Shown: positions 44,825 to 55,482, counted from the first letter of the stretch. The stretch: DNA of 64,000 bases from Bacteroidales bacterium (GCA_015061115.1 SUXE01000008.1:126098-190097); one strand, 5' to 3'. The notes: a model not told the origin generated them from the letters alone. Made by a program: numbers and translations.

Positions 44825-46291
44825 ATGGAACATAAATTAACGATATACAACACTTTAACACGTACTAAGCAGATATTCAAACCATTGAAAGAGCCATACG
44901 TGGGAATGTATGTTTGCGGACCGACAGTCTATGGCGACGGTCATCTAGGTCATGCACGTCCGGCTATCACATTCGATATCCTATACAGATTTTTGACTCA
45001 TCTTGGTTATAAGGTCCGCTATGTCCGCAACATCACTGATGTGGGACACTTGGAGCATGATGCTGATGAAGGCGAGGACAAAATCGCAAAAAAAGCACGT
45101 CTTGAGCAGAAGGAACCAATGGAGGTAGTGCAGTATTACCTTAACCGTTACCATTCTGCAATGGATAGACTTGGTGTGTTGCCACCAAGCATCGAGCCTC
45201 ACGCGTCGGGCCATATTATTGAGCAGATCGACTTCGTGAAGAAGATTCTTGACGCAGGTTATGCATACGAGAGTGAAGGCTCTATATATTTCGATGTCAA
45301 GAAATATAACAAGGATCATCGCTACGGCAAATTGTCTGGTAGAAATATCGAGGATTTGTTGGAGACAACACGTGAGCTTGACGGTCAGAACGAGAAACAT
45401 TGCGCTCTTGACTTCGCGTTGTGGAAGAAAGCACAGCCAGAGCATATCATGCGTTGGCCATCACCATGGAGCGACGGTTTCCCAGGCTGGCACATGGAGT
45501 GTTCAGCAATGGGAACTAAGTATCTTGGAGAAGAATTTGATATCCACGGAGGTGGAATGGATTTGATCTTCCCTCACCATGAGTGTGAGATCGCCCAGAG
45601 TACAGCTGCCCTTGGAAAGGAGACTGTGCATTATTGGATGCATAACAATATGATCACCATCAACGGACAGAAGATGGGTAAGTCTCTTGGCAACTTCATC
45701 ACATTGGATGAGTTCTTCACAGGAAATCATAAGCTGTTGACTCAGGCATACGCTCCGATGACAATCCGTTTCTTCATCCTTCAGGCTCATTATCGTAGCA
45801 CTGTTGATTTCAGCAACGAGGCATTGATCGCCGCGGAGAAGGGATTCGCAAGATTGTGTGAGAGCTATGCACGTTTGCAGAAGCTTACTCCGTCGAAAGA
45901 GACATCAATGGAGATGAAGAATTACCGTCAGCTTTGTGAGGAAGCGATGCTTGACGATTTGAATACTCCTATTGTTATTTCCCATTTGTACGACGCTACT
46001 CGTATTATCAATACTGTTGCAGACGGCAAGGCTACAATCTCAGAGGCTGATTTGAAGGAGTTGAAAGAGGTGTTCGACTTGTATTTGATCGATATTCTTG
46101 GAATGAGAGTGGAGGAGAATTCAGGTGCCGCAAACGATGCCTATAAGGGTGCTGTTGATTTGCTTTTGGAAATCAGAAAACAGGCTAAGACCAACAAAGA
46201 TTGGGCTACAAGCGACAAAATCCGTGATGAGTTGGCTAGACTTGGCTTCAAGGTCAAGGATACCAAGGACGGATTTGAGTGGAGTCTGTAA
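44825..46291 (+). CDS. cysS: Cysteinyl-tRNA synthetase
   Basis: 488 residues. The class I signature appears as [16 protein letters not shown] near residue 30 and KMGKSLGN near 283. Zinc-binding residues are likely Cys30, a Cys near 219 (HMECSAMG) and the HHECE segment near 245-250. It charges tRNA-Cys. Probably cotranscribed with the upstream Lrp gene. Confidence 0.98.
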   Translation: MEHKLTIYNTLTRTKQIFKPLKEPYVGMYVCGPTVYGDGHLGHARPAITFDILYRFLTHLGYKVRYVRNITDVGHLEHDADEGEDKIAKKARLEQKEPMEVVQYYLNRYHSAMDRLGVLPPSIEPHASGHIIEQIDFVKKILDAGYAYESEGSIYFDVKKYNKDHRYGKLSGRNIEDLLETTRELDGQNEKHCALDFALWKKAQPEHIMRWPSPWSDGFPGWHMECSAMGTKYLGEEFDIHGGGMDLIFPHHECEIAQSTAALGKETVHYWMHNNMITINGQKMGKSLGNFITLDEFFTGNHKLLTQAYAPMTIRFFILQAHYRSTVDFSNEALIAAEKGFARLCESYARLQKLTPSKETSMEMKNYRQLCEEAMLDDLNTPIVISHLYDATRIINTVADGKATISEADLKELKEVFDLYLIDILGMRVEENSGAANDAYKGAVDLLLEIRKQAKTNKDWATSDKIRDELARLGFKVKDTKDGFEWSL

Positions 46292-46368
46292 AATATGTTT
46301 TACAATACAAAAAGGGCCTTAAAAAAGTAAAAAAACAGTATATTTAACATTTTTCTTATGCTGAAAAA

Positions 46369-46398
46369 TTGTTGGTTTGTTTTTTAAGACTATTTTTG
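46369..46398 (+). promoter_or_regulatory. Promoter of the T9SS cargo gene
   Basis: TTG (46369-46371) and TATTTTTG (46391-46398) are 19 bases apart, about 70 bases before the start codon. Confidence 0.65.
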
Positions 46399-46467
46399 TG
46401 CCGTTTCGTATCTCAAAAATACGAAATAAGGTTTTATGATTAGGAATATTAATTAAAAAGAAAGAGT

Positions 46468-48207
46468 ATGATAAAGAAATTTTTACTAGCTGGTAGCGTT
46501 CTTTCTCTTGCTTTTGCATCAAACGCAGCAGAGAAGGAGTTCTACGTTATTAAAGATGGTAAGATGGTGAACTGTGAGTTCGTTCCATCATCAGAACCAG
46601 TTGCTGATTCTTATGAGATTAGTGAGTCTACAAATGCTGCAGGTGATGCAATGGTCAAGATCAAGAATCCGGCGGCTCAGTATAAGTCTGGTTTGCTTTA
46701 CTTGCCTAAAGGAATTGATTTGAATGAGGCATGGAATCTTGAAGTTGAGTATTATTTTGATGAGGGTACAGAGCTTACAGCAGAATGTTATAAGCGTGAG
46801 TGCTGGAGATTCGATCTTATGGCAGATACTATGCCATCAGGAGACTCAATTTGGAAATGTGATCCAAAACAGCCTGAATTCCGTATTTCCCATGTCTCAA
46901 TTGACGCTTGGTTCCGTGATTTCTATTCTTTGGAAAATAGCAAATCAGTATTGGACAATCATGGTGTAGGTAAATTAAGAAAAGTTACAAAGTACGTTTA
47001 TTCATCTCCATTATACCCTAAGGAAGTTGCAAAAAGAGGTGACGCTAATATCGTTAAGGCAATCTTCATTGGTATGTTCCCAGAGGCAAAAGCGGAGATC
47101 GTAGGTTATATCAAGAACTTGAAATTCGTTTCTGATGGTATAAAGCCATTTTATGCTGATAAATTTGTTCCTGTTGTAGGAGAGGGAACAATTCATGCTA
47201 CTTCGATGGCTAACTATGTATATGGATCAAACGGAGGAACTCACGCTGATGGTGAGATCGGAGATTTCACTTCTAGTGGAGATATTGATGATCCTACTAA
47301 GATGTATGGACAGCAGTTGTTCGTGTCTAACGGAACTTCAGCTTCTTACAGCTCAATGTTAGGAGACCGTATGTATTGCGATGATGGTGAGCAGGGTCCT
47401 GTAGGATTCTACGACTCTGAGTATGGATACCTTCCATATGTTGGTAAGGCTGTGAAGGGTGATCGTATTGAGAAGAAGACAGGTCTTCTTTGTGATGTTC
47501 AGCTTCGTATTCCATTGGGAGTGGGTGCTGTTAAAAAGACTATTTCTATCGCTATGCGTATGGGTCACAATGCTGGTACTACTGGTGGAAAAACTCCTTA
47601 TGAAGAATATGCAACAACTTCAACTGATATCCGTTTCCCTGTAGAGTATCGTTTTGAGGCTGGTGACGCAAAGACTATCTCTAATAAGACAGAGTGGGAA
47701 AAGTTCACACCTACATTCACTAAGGGTGGAGATGATACAGTGGATTCTATTCCTCGTATGATGCAGATGGTTTATGGTAATGTTGATCTTCCTTCAAATG
47801 CAAATGAGTACTCTTACATTACATTGAGATTTGTTCCTAACGATGTGATTTCTTATATGTTTACAGATCTTACTTTGACTGGAGACCAAAATGCATGGCC
47901 AGGAAAACCTGAGGATTATGTACTAGGTGCTGACTATCTTGGCAACATGATCCCAACTTCATTCCAGGCAGATGTTGAGAATGTTGTTGCTAAGGGTGAG
48001 GTTTCTATCTATCCTAATCCTGCAACTGATGTTATCACTGTGACTAACGAGGGTGTTGAGAGCGTAGCTGTTTACTCTCTAACTGGTTCTTTGGTTGCAT
48101 CTTCTGAGTCTAACGTAGTTAACGTTGCTAACTTGGTTAAGGGTGTCTACGTTGTTAAGGCTAACACTGAGGCTGGTGTAATCACAGGTCAGATCATCAA
48201 GAAGTAA
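46468..48207 (+). CDS. Secreted protein with T9SS type A sorting domain
   Basis: 579 residues. Signal peptide about 1-20 (FASNAA). The long central part (about 25-500) has no catalytic motif I recognise and may be a beta-rich lectin-like or structural module. The C-terminal 75 residues are a T9SS sorting domain: VSIYPNPATDVITV, VAVYSLTG, then LVKGVYVVKANT and a terminal KK. Codon use near the 3' end is strongly biased, suggesting good expression. It has its own promoter and terminator. Confidence 0.85.
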   Translation: MIKKFLLAGSVLSLAFASNAAEKEFYVIKDGKMVNCEFVPSSEPVADSYEISESTNAAGDAMVKIKNPAAQYKSGLLYLPKGIDLNEAWNLEVEYYFDEGTELTAECYKRECWRFDLMADTMPSGDSIWKCDPKQPEFRISHVSIDAWFRDFYSLENSKSVLDNHGVGKLRKVTKYVYSSPLYPKEVAKRGDANIVKAIFIGMFPEAKAEIVGYIKNLKFVSDGIKPFYADKFVPVVGEGTIHATSMANYVYGSNGGTHADGEIGDFTSSGDIDDPTKMYGQQLFVSNGTSASYSSMLGDRMYCDDGEQGPVGFYDSEYGYLPYVGKAVKGDRIEKKTGLLCDVQLRIPLGVGAVKKTISIAMRMGHNAGTTGGKTPYEEYATTSTDIRFPVEYRFEAGDAKTISNKTEWEKFTPTFTKGGDDTVDSIPRMMQMVYGNVDLPSNANEYSYITLRFVPNDVISYMFTDLTLTGDQNAWPGKPEDYVLGADYLGNMIPTSFQADVENVVAKGEVSIYPNPATDVITVTNEGVESVAVYSLTGSLVASSESNVVNVANLVKGVYVVKANTEAGVITGQIIKK

Positions 48208-48256
48208 TTTATGTACAGACGTTCTTAAGAACTTCTTTACAAATTATATCTCACAC

Positions 48257-48289
48257 GAGGGGCGGACAATTTGTTCGCTCCTCTTTTTT
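48257..48289 (+). terminator. Terminator after the T9SS cargo gene
   Basis: gaggggcgga (48257-48266) pairs with ttcgctcctc (48274-48283, two G-U), followed by T6. Confidence 0.85.
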
Positions 48290-48335
48290 ATGTCAAGATT
48301 AATATATGTTTTGCTTTCTTTTGGGATTTATTTCT

Positions 48336-48343
48336 TATCTTTG
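48336..48343 (+). promoter_or_regulatory. Candidate -7 box of the rnr promoter
   Basis: TATCTTTG matches TAnnTTTG, 19 bases before the ATG; a TTTG at 48310-48313 is 22 bases upstream. Confidence 0.5.
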
Positions 48344-48362
48344 AGATATAAAATGATGAGTT

Positions 48363-50564
48363 ATGAAAAGAGGGAAAAAATCAAATAAGGCGTTTAGCAT
48401 CGGCAAAAAAGCTATGCGTCCGAAAAATAAAAATAGAAAGCATGAATCAGCTGTCTCTGTTCGCAAGAAGGAGATAATAAATGATATATCAAAATACTTT
48501 TCTGAATACCAGGGTGATCCTGTATCCTACAAGGATGTGGCTGCCACTCTCGGTTATTCCGGCATGACCGCACGCCAGCAAATCATAGATGTCCTTCAAG
48601 AGTTTGCAGCGACGGGATATCTTATTGAATCTCCTGTCGGCAAATATCGTTTGAATCCTCGAATGGGTTCTATTGTCGGTGTCATCACAGCAAAACGTGG
48701 TGGTGGTGCAATCCTTGTGCCTGAAGACGGTGGTGATGAAATCATAATCAGCGACCGTAATCTTAATAAGGCGGCTGTCGGCGACACTGTTAAGGTCCGT
48801 CTGTTTGCCCGTCGTCAAGGTAAAGAGCAGGAAGGTGAGGTCATGGAGGTCCTTAAACGTGAGCGTGACACTTTCGTCGGCAAACTGAATGTGAAGGAGA
48901 ATTATGCGTTCTTGCTTGTCGACAACCGTATCCTTGGCAATGATATCTTTGTCCCAATCGACAAATTGAATGGAGCGAAAGATGGTGATAAGGCGATCGT
49001 AAAGATTATAGACTGGGCTGAAAAGGGTAGAAATCCAGTCGGTGAGGTGACGGTGGTGCTCGGAAGCTCTGGCGACAACAATGCGGAGATGCACGCCATC
49101 CTTGTCGAGTTTGGTTTGCCATACAGCTATCCTGCGGAGGTGGAAGCTTATGCAGACACTATTCCAGACGAGATCTCATCTGAAGAGATCGCCAAACGTC
49201 TCGACTGCCGTGATATACCTACGTTCACTATCGACCCTCGTGACGCAAAAGATTTCGACGACGCATTGTCTATCCGTAAACTTGACAATGGCAACTGGGA
49301 GGTTGGTGTCCACATCGCTGATGTCACTCATTATGTGCATCTCGACGACTGTATCGAGCAGGAGGCTGTCAGCCGTGCTACCAGCGTCTACCTTGTAGAC
49401 CGTACAATCCCAATGCTTCCGGAAAGATTGTGTAACAAGGTTTGTTCTCTTCGTCCAGACGAGGAAAAACTTTGTTATTCGGTGATGTTTGAAATGGACG
49501 ACAATGCCAAGGTGATCAAGTATCAGATTGTGCACACAGTCATCAAATCCGACCGTCGCTTCACATACGAGGATGCTCAGAGCGTGATCGAGACTAAAGA
49601 GGGAGATATGAAAGATGAAATCCTTACTCTCGACAGATTGGCTAAGAAACTTCGTGAAGATCGATTCAAGAACGGAGCTATCGCATTTGAGCGTACTGAG
49701 GTAAGATTTGAAATAGATGAGACTGGCAAGCCTATCGATGTTTATTTCAAGGAGAGCAAGGATGCCAACAAACTTATCGAGGAGTTCATGCTTCTTGCCA
49801 ACAGAACTGTGGCTGAACATATCGGCGGACAGAAGAATCCAAAGACATTCGTATACCGTGTCCACGATAATCCGGATCCTGATAAATTGAACAACTTGTC
49901 TCAGTTCATCTCCCGTTTCGGATATAAATTGAATACGACAGGAAAGAATAAGGAGGTCTCTACTTCAATCAACAATTTGCTCGACAAAGTACAGGGTACA
50001 AGAGAACAGAATCTGATTGAGACTATCACAATCCGTTCGATGGCAAAAGCTATCTATTCTACTGATAATGTGGGCCATTACGGACTTTCTTTCGACTATT
50101 ATACTCACTTCACTTCGCCAATTCGCCGTTATCCTGATATGATGGTGCACCGTCTGCTCGACAGATACGCAAGAGGTGAGAAGAGTGCCGACAAACTGTT
50201 GTTTGACGACCTTTGTGACCACAGCTCAAAGATGGAGCAGCTTGCCGCAAATGCGGAGCGCGCGTCTATCAAATACAAGCAGGTGGAGTATATGAAGGAA
50301 CGTCTCGGACAGATCTACGATGGAGTTATCTCAGGCGTGACAGAGTGGGGAATCTATGTCGAGTTGGCTCAGAATAAGTGTGAGGGAATGATTCCTATCC
50401 GTGAACTTGATGACGACTACTACGTATTCGACGAAAAGAATTATTGTATCACAGGTCGTAGAAAAGGCAAAAAATTCCAGCTTGGCGACGAGGTGGTTGT
50501 GAAGATCGCTCGTGCCGACTTGGATAAGAAACAACTTGATTTCGCACTTGTGGAGAAGAAATAA
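48363..50564 (+). CDS. rnr: Ribonuclease R
   Basis: 733 residues. A basic N-terminus, a winged-helix RNA-binding segment (about 35-95), cold-shock-like domains (about 100-260), the RNB catalytic domain with TIDPRDAKDFDDALSI (about 289-303) carrying the metal-binding Asp residues, and a C-terminal S1 domain (about 645-730). It degrades structured RNA 3' to 5', in mRNA turnover and rRNA quality control. A lipoprotein gene starts 7 bases downstream. Confidence 0.97.
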   Translation: MKRGKKSNKAFSIGKKAMRPKNKNRKHESAVSVRKKEIINDISKYFSEYQGDPVSYKDVAATLGYSGMTARQQIIDVLQEFAATGYLIESPVGKYRLNPRMGSIVGVITAKRGGGAILVPEDGGDEIIISDRNLNKAAVGDTVKVRLFARRQGKEQEGEVMEVLKRERDTFVGKLNVKENYAFLLVDNRILGNDIFVPIDKLNGAKDGDKAIVKIIDWAEKGRNPVGEVTVVLGSSGDNNAEMHAILVEFGLPYSYPAEVEAYADTIPDEISSEEIAKRLDCRDIPTFTIDPRDAKDFDDALSIRKLDNGNWEVGVHIADVTHYVHLDDCIEQEAVSRATSVYLVDRTIPMLPERLCNKVCSLRPDEEKLCYSVMFEMDDNAKVIKYQIVHTVIKSDRRFTYEDAQSVIETKEGDMKDEILTLDRLAKKLREDRFKNGAIAFERTEVRFEIDETGKPIDVYFKESKDANKLIEEFMLLANRTVAEHIGGQKNPKTFVYRVHDNPDPDKLNNLSQFISRFGYKLNTTGKNKEVSTSINNLLDKVQGTREQNLIETITIRSMAKAIYSTDNVGHYGLSFDYYTHFTSPIRRYPDMMVHRLLDRYARGEKSADKLLFDDLCDHSSKMEQLAANAERASIKYKQVEYMKERLGQIYDGVISGVTEWGIYVELAQNKCEGMIPIRELDDDYYVFDEKNYCITGRRKGKKFQLGDEVVVKIARADLDKKQLDFALVEKK

Positions 50565-50571
50565 AATTGAC

Positions 50572-51426
50572 ATGAAAAAGAATTTGATTTATATAGCAGC
50601 GTCTTTGCTGATAGGCCTTGCTTCATGCGGTGAGAAACATACCACTGATGTGGAGGATATGGGAATGTCTGGCGATGTGCATAAACTGAGTGAATTCAAG
50701 TATTATGCTGTGGATCGTTTTGGAGAGGTGACACGAGGAGACGCTTTTCGTGAAGAAGGAGAGTGGGACCGTGAGATCGTCTTCAACAAAGCAGGATATT
50801 TTGATACTGTACGATTGACTACCAGTGCTGGTGACGATGTAGGAAGCATTACGTATGCCTACAACAAACAGGGGCAGAAAGTGTGTGAGAAAAATTATGA
50901 CGCTGACGGTAACCCAGTTGATAAATCTGTCTTCTTCTATAAAAAAGATAAGCTTGACAGAATAGAAAAGTATAATTCTGACGAGAATATCTCCGGACGT
51001 GTAAATTATGAGTATGATGAAGAAAACAACATGAATTATACTCGTTACTATAATTTCAAGGGAGAGTTGCTTCAGACTATTGAGCAGAGTTTGTCGAAGC
51101 GTGGATTGCCGTCTGTTACTAAGATTTATGGACGTGAGGGTGATTTGGCAAACTGGCGTGAGGAGAAATTCAATTCTGATGGTCTGCTTGAAAAACTTAC
51201 GGTGAAGGAGTCTGATGGTAGTGTGACTATGATCGTCAAATTCCTTTATGATGAGAGGGGAAACGCTGTATCACAAACCGCTGTTGACGGACAGGGTGAT
51301 CCTTTCATCCCTCATACATGGAAATATACCTTTGATGAGCATAATAATTGGTTGACATGCACTGAGTATGAAGGTGACAAACCTCTTTATATTACTGTCA
51401 GAACAATAGAATATTTTTCAAAATAA
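50572..51426 (+). CDS. Lipoprotein with RHS/YD-like repeats
   Basis: 284 residues from ATG 50572 (50512 would overlap rnr and lacks a signal). The lipobox LIGLASC gives a lipid anchor. The body has YD-like repeat units (TYAYNKQGQKVCEKNYDADG, FFYKKDKLDRIEKYNSD, NYEYDEENNMNYTRYYN, FLYDERGNAVSQT), resembling RHS beta-strand units but few in number. No toxin domain is present. Function unknown. Confidence 0.75.
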   Translation: MKKNLIYIAASLLIGLASCGEKHTTDVEDMGMSGDVHKLSEFKYYAVDRFGEVTRGDAFREEGEWDREIVFNKAGYFDTVRLTTSAGDDVGSITYAYNKQGQKVCEKNYDADGNPVDKSVFFYKKDKLDRIEKYNSDENISGRVNYEYDEENNMNYTRYYNFKGELLQTIEQSLSKRGLPSVTKIYGREGDLANWREEKFNSDGLLEKLTVKESDGSVTMIVKFLYDERGNAVSQTAVDGQGDPFIPHTWKYTFDEHNNWLTCTEYEGDKPLYITVRTIEYFSK

Positions 51427-51437
51427 GATATGTCAAA

Positions 51438-52340
51438 ATGAGATATGCTGTAGTTGGAACCGGTGCGATTGGAGGATATTACGGAGGAATGCTGGCAAAT
51501 GCTGGATTTGATGTCCATTTCCTTTTTCATTCTGATTTCGACGCTGCGTGGAGTAATGGGTTGCGTGTCAATTCCGTCAACGGGGATTTTGAAATAGAAC
51601 ATATCAACGCCTATAATTCCACAGCTTCGATGCCGAAAGCAGATGTCGTTTTGGTAGGATTGAAGACGTTGCAGAACCGTCTTCTTCCAGAACTGCTTGA
51701 TCCGATAGTGAAAGACGGTACGTTGATAGCATTGATCCAAAATGGTATTGGCTATGAACAGGAGTTGCAGGAGGAGTTTCCTGAAACGAGAGTGTGCGGA
51801 GGCTTGGCTTTCATCTGTGCGGAGAAGACTGCTCCAGCAGTGGTGTCTCATTATGATTATGGCAAACTGACGCTTGCCCTTCACGGAGTAGATCCTTGTG
51901 ATTCTTTCGACGCGATGATTGCAGATATGGAGGAGGCTGGCATCGACGTCGTGCGTGCTGCAGACCTCAACACTGCGAGATGGAAGAAACTGGTGTGGAA
52001 CACTGGTTTTAACGGTCAGTCGGTGTTGTTTGGAAAAAACACAGAAGAGTTGTTGTTTGGCAGAGAGAAGGATATGTATGTCAAACCGGCCATGCTGGAG
52101 ATTATCAAAGCTGCCCAGGCAAACGGTGCGGATGTTGATGAATCGTTTGCCGACGAGATGATAGAGATGACCCTTAATATGAAACCATACTATCCAAGCA
52201 TGCATGTGGATTATTCACACGGTCGCCGACTTGAGGTAGAGGCTATATATTCCCGTCCACTCAGATTAGGATTGGCGAAAGGCGTGCCGATGCCTGTGAT
52301 GGAGGAGATTGAGAAGAGGCTGAGGAAGATTGACGGTTGA
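51438..52340 (+). CDS. Ketopantoate reductase-like (ApbA/PanE family) protein
   Basis: 300 residues. N-terminal NAD(P)-binding motif VVGTGAIGGYYGGML, a PanE-type Lys in GLKTLQNR, the IQNGIG motif near residue 100, and the C-terminal helical domain with KLVWNTGFN. Family members reduce 2-dehydropantoate to pantoate for coenzyme A, but many paralogues have other 2-oxo substrates. No other pantothenate genes are adjacent, so the exact role is uncertain. Confidence 0.85.
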   Translation: MRYAVVGTGAIGGYYGGMLANAGFDVHFLFHSDFDAAWSNGLRVNSVNGDFEIEHINAYNSTASMPKADVVLVGLKTLQNRLLPELLDPIVKDGTLIALIQNGIGYEQELQEEFPETRVCGGLAFICAEKTAPAVVSHYDYGKLTLALHGVDPCDSFDAMIADMEEAGIDVVRAADLNTARWKKLVWNTGFNGQSVLFGKNTEELLFGREKDMYVKPAMLEIIKAAQANGADVDESFADEMIEMTLNMKPYYPSMHVDYSHGRRLEVEAIYSRPLRLGLAKGVPMPVMEEIEKRLRKIDG

Positions 52341-52359
52341 TGCTAAATTTTATAAATTT

Positions 52360-53262
52360 ATGGAAACGATTCGTTGTTTTTTATCTGTTTTGTTATTATT
52401 TGTGGTGTCATGTAGTAATGCAGTGGCATCAAAAGTAAAGGAACATAAGAAGGCAAATACAGAAGTGATCAAATGTCCTACAATGGCTGAGTTTCAGCCG
52501 ATTGCTGATAGTATACTTGCAGAAGGGTTACGACTATATGGTTATGAAAAAGTCGCTTGGATGACATCAGATTCAGCAAACACCCATTGTAAGAATTTGG
52601 ATGATATGGGTGGTTATGTCGTTTATGAGGAAGGTGATGTGTTTACAAGCATCTATACGGATAAGAAAGAAGAAAATGTTGTGTTTTGTGGAAAGGGAAA
52701 ATTAGATGCGTTTAAGAGAGAATTGCAGTGGAGCAATGAGGTCAGACCTCTTTCTAATGTGGAAAAAGAGGCTTTAAACGCAAAGATAAAATGCATACAA
52801 AAACTTTCGGAGAGTTATGGTGATAGCATTTATAATATGCCAAGTGCAAAGGGTAACTTAAATATTGATATTATAAAGAGGACCGAAGGATACAGACTCT
52901 ATATCCTTCAAGGAACAATACTTCATGGAATTATTCCTTATGGAAATGACTATATTGTGGATTATGACAATGATTTCAATATCACGTCGTTCAAACGTTG
53001 TCATAAAGGTTTTTTAGCTTTACCTGTTGAGTCAGGGAAAAAAGTAGAGAGTTCTATGCATTCACACACACCTGATAATCCGTATATGTCGGTGACGGAT
53101 GTTTGTACAAGTCTGCTTTATGGAAGAGATTTATATGGCATACAGACATTTATCGTCTTGTCTACGTATTTTACTAATGGGTTTATGATCCAATTTACTA
53201 CGGAAAACATGCAAATCAACGGATTTGATATGAATTTTCTAAAAAAAATCTACGGTAAATAA
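52360..53262 (+). CDS. Unknown lipoprotein
   Basis: 300 residues from ATG 52360 (52330 overlaps panE-like and reads poorly). The N-terminus METIRCFLSVLLLFVVSC is a lipoprotein signal. No domain recognised; the sequence is AT-rich compared with the preceding gene. It faces another unknown exported protein on the opposite strand 9 bases away. Confidence 0.65.
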   Translation: METIRCFLSVLLLFVVSCSNAVASKVKEHKKANTEVIKCPTMAEFQPIADSILAEGLRLYGYEKVAWMTSDSANTHCKNLDDMGGYVVYEEGDVFTSIYTDKKEENVVFCGKGKLDAFKRELQWSNEVRPLSNVEKEALNAKIKCIQKLSESYGDSIYNMPSAKGNLNIDIIKRTEGYRLYILQGTILHGIIPYGNDYIVDYDNDFNITSFKRCHKGFLALPVESGKKVESSMHSHTPDNPYMSVTDVCTSLLYGRDLYGIQTFIVLSTYFTNGFMIQFTTENMQINGFDMNFLKKIYGK

Positions 53263-53271
53263 ACAGATGAA

Positions 53272-53877
53272 TCATGGATGATTGTATAGTTTTCTTCTTG
53301 TATGTCTTATATAACGTCTATACTCATGTCCTTGCTCTTTGAATATGTCAAAAGTGCTTTTGCATTTTCTGTGTTGCTTTTTAGACGACAAAAATCCTAA
53401 ATATCTTAGACGTTGCATAAATGGGAGTTCAAAAACATCTTTGTCTCTGCTGTATGGGAAGAACTCCAAGTCGCTGATATCCATCTTGGATTTTAATTTG
53501 ATATGTTTGTTTGTCCTCATCATAAATTCAGAAAACGGATATTCTCCTAGATGAAGAAGCACTAGAAATCCATCGACTATCATGTTGTTGGTGTCTACAG
53601 ACAATATTATCATTCCATTTAAGGAGTCGGTGGATTCATGGATAAACCCATAGTCATGAGACATGTATCTGACAACCCGGTAGGATCCTGGACATGGTGA
53701 GAAAACGTTCATCATGGATTCCTTTCCTCCGGGGAATGAATCAATCGAGTCGATTTTGTTATAGTTGATATCCGCATTCTCGAAACTATCATATAGATAA
53801 TATTCGTATTGGGGAGTCACTTTTCCCCAAGACAACAAGACTGTGAAAAATGAGAATAATAGAAAAATAAATTTCAT
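53272..53877 (-). CDS. Unknown exported protein
   Basis: 201 residues from ATG 53877, where a signal-peptide-like segment starts (MKFIFLLFSFFTVLLSWGK). ATG 53892, overlapping the nudC stop, is an alternative. The open frame that begins at 54075 lies inside nudC and is not used. No family recognised; AT-rich. Convergent with the lipoprotein at 52360. Confidence 0.6.
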   Translation of the reverse strand: MKFIFLLFSFFTVLLSWGKVTPQYEYYLYDSFENADINYNKIDSIDSFPGGKESMMNVFSPCPGSYRVVRYMSHDYGFIHESTDSLNGMIILSVDTNNMIVDGFLVLLHLGEYPFSEFMMRTNKHIKLKSKMDISDLEFFPYSRDKDVFELPFMQRLRYLGFLSSKKQHRKCKSTFDIFKEQGHEYRRYIRHTRRKLYNHP

Positions 53878-53891
53878 TTCAGATAAAATCA

Positions 53892-54659
53892 TTATTCTTT
53901 CACTCCCAGCCACTCGTCGATCAGCATTCTGGCCATAGATAGTTTTCTTGGAATCTCCGGCATCGCATGACGATTGAACCATCTGCAGTCTACCAATTCC
54001 TCCTCCTGAACCTTGATCTCTCCGCTTTCGTATTCGGCAAAAAATCCGAGCATCAGGTTGTTGGGGTATGGCCAAGGTTGTGATTTATAGTAACGGATAT
54101 TCTTGATTTTCAATCCCGTCTCCTCCATAACCTCGCGTCGCACCGTCTCCTCTATGCTTTCTCCCGTCTCCACAAATCCTGCGACTAATCCATAATACGG
54201 ACGTTTGAAATTCTTTGATTTCGCGAGCAGAATCTCATCTTCTCCTTTAGATACAAGCACAATGATCGCCGGCTGGACTGGTGCCCAGATCTCTTTGCCA
54301 CATCCTGTGCAGATGCGGCTGATATCCGTCTTCCTCACCATCTCTTTTCCACAATGTGCACAGAATCGGATATTGGTGTGGAAATTGATCAGTTCGGATG
54401 CTTTTCCAGCGGCATAATACTCTTCGAAAGGAAGAATGGAATATGAGTCACGAAGTCCTGAAAAACTGCAGGTAGACGGCAACTCTCCATCAATAGTGAC
54501 AGCCTTGGCAGGAGATCCATTCAGGTCTGGCAACGTGATGATTTCCGACTTTATGGCAAATGGCACCGTCTCCGCAAACGGAATTCTATATTCATCTTCT
54601 GCTTTTTTCTCAACTACTATTTCAGATTTCTCGTTGAATGCAAACCAATATGTTTTCAT
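53892..54659 (-). CDS. nudC: NADH pyrophosphatase
   Basis: 255 residues. Zinc ribbon with Cys100, Cys103, Cys117 and Cys120; Nudix box at about 161-182 (GFVETGESIE, ETVRREVMEETG); and the NudC-specific SQPWPYPNNLM at 193-203. It hydrolyses NAD(H) and can remove NAD caps from RNA. Start 54659 (MKTYWFAF) was chosen over 54710. The next gene on this strand overlaps or follows closely. Confidence 0.95.
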   Translation of the reverse strand: MKTYWFAFNEKSEIVVEKKAEDEYRIPFAETVPFAIKSEIITLPDLNGSPAKAVTIDGELPSTCSFSGLRDSYSILPFEEYYAAGKASELINFHTNIRFCAHCGKEMVRKTDISRICTGCGKEIWAPVQPAIIVLVSKGEDEILLAKSKNFKRPYYGLVAGFVETGESIEETVRREVMEETGLKIKNIRYYKSQPWPYPNNLMLGFFAEYESGEIKVQEEELVDCRWFNRHAMPEIPRKLSMARMLIDEWLGVKE

Positions 54660-54745
54660 AATCAGAATTGTATGTAAGCCAGCAAAAAAAGAAACGCAGA
54701 GGCGATACACCTCTGCGAATTTATCATTTTGATTTTCTAATTTGA

Positions 54746-55456
54746 TTAAGGGTGTACGAAAGTGCCGATGTTGTCGCCCGACATCACCTTCTTCAAATTA
54801 CCTACGACATCCATGTTGAACACCATGATAGGCATCTTGTTGTCTTTAGCCAAAGCTGTGGCTGTGACATCCATCACCTTCAATCCACGGTTAAGGATCT
54901 CGTCGTAGCTGATCTCGTCAAACTTAGTTGCAGTAGGATCTTTCTCTGGGTCGGCTGTATAGATTCCGTCTACACGAGTTCCCTTCAACATCACGTCTGC
55001 TCCGATCTCGATCGCACGGAGAGCAGAACCAGTGTCTGTTGTGAAGAAAGGACAGCCTGTTCCGGCAGTCATGATTGCGATAGCTCCACTCTGCATTGTC
55101 TCTACAGCTTTGTCGCGAGTGTAGAATTCACCTATAGGCTCCATGCGGATGGCTGTCAACACCTTCGCTGGCTGGCCGATAGACGCAAGTGCGGAAGATA
55201 GAGCCATACCGTTGATTACAGTGGCGAGCATACCCATCTGGTCACCTTTCACACGGTCGAAACCTGCTTTTGCTCCGCTCAATCCACGGAAGATATTACC
55301 TCCACCGATTACGATGCCGATCTCGACACCCATCTCTTTGATTTCCTTTATTTGTTGTGCGTATTCTGCAAGACGAGTCTCGTCGATGCCGTAGCCTTTG
55401 CTACCCTGCAATGATTCTCCGCTTAATTTCAATAAGATTCTCTTAAAACGTGCCAT
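54746..55456 (-). CDS. pyrH: UMP kinase
   Basis: 236 residues from ATG 55456. Amino-acid-kinase fold with LLKLSGESL at the N-terminus, VIGGGNIFRG near 60, and TGCPFFTTDTGSALRA near 140. It phosphorylates UMP to UDP. The longer frame to 55549 contains a -7 box (55483-55490 on the minus strand, TATATTTG), supporting the shorter start. Confidence 0.97.
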   Translation of the reverse strand: MARFKRILLKLSGESLQGSKGYGIDETRLAEYAQQIKEIKEMGVEIGIVIGGGNIFRGLSGAKAGFDRVKGDQMGMLATVINGMALSSALASIGQPAKVLTAIRMEPIGEFYTRDKAVETMQSGAIAIMTAGTGCPFFTTDTGSALRAIEIGADVMLKGTRVDGIYTADPEKDPTATKFDEISYDEILNRGLKVMDVTATALAKDNKMPIMVFNMDVVGNLKKVMSGDNIGTFVHP

Positions 55457-55482
55457 TTCACCGATTTTTTTATATTTATCAG

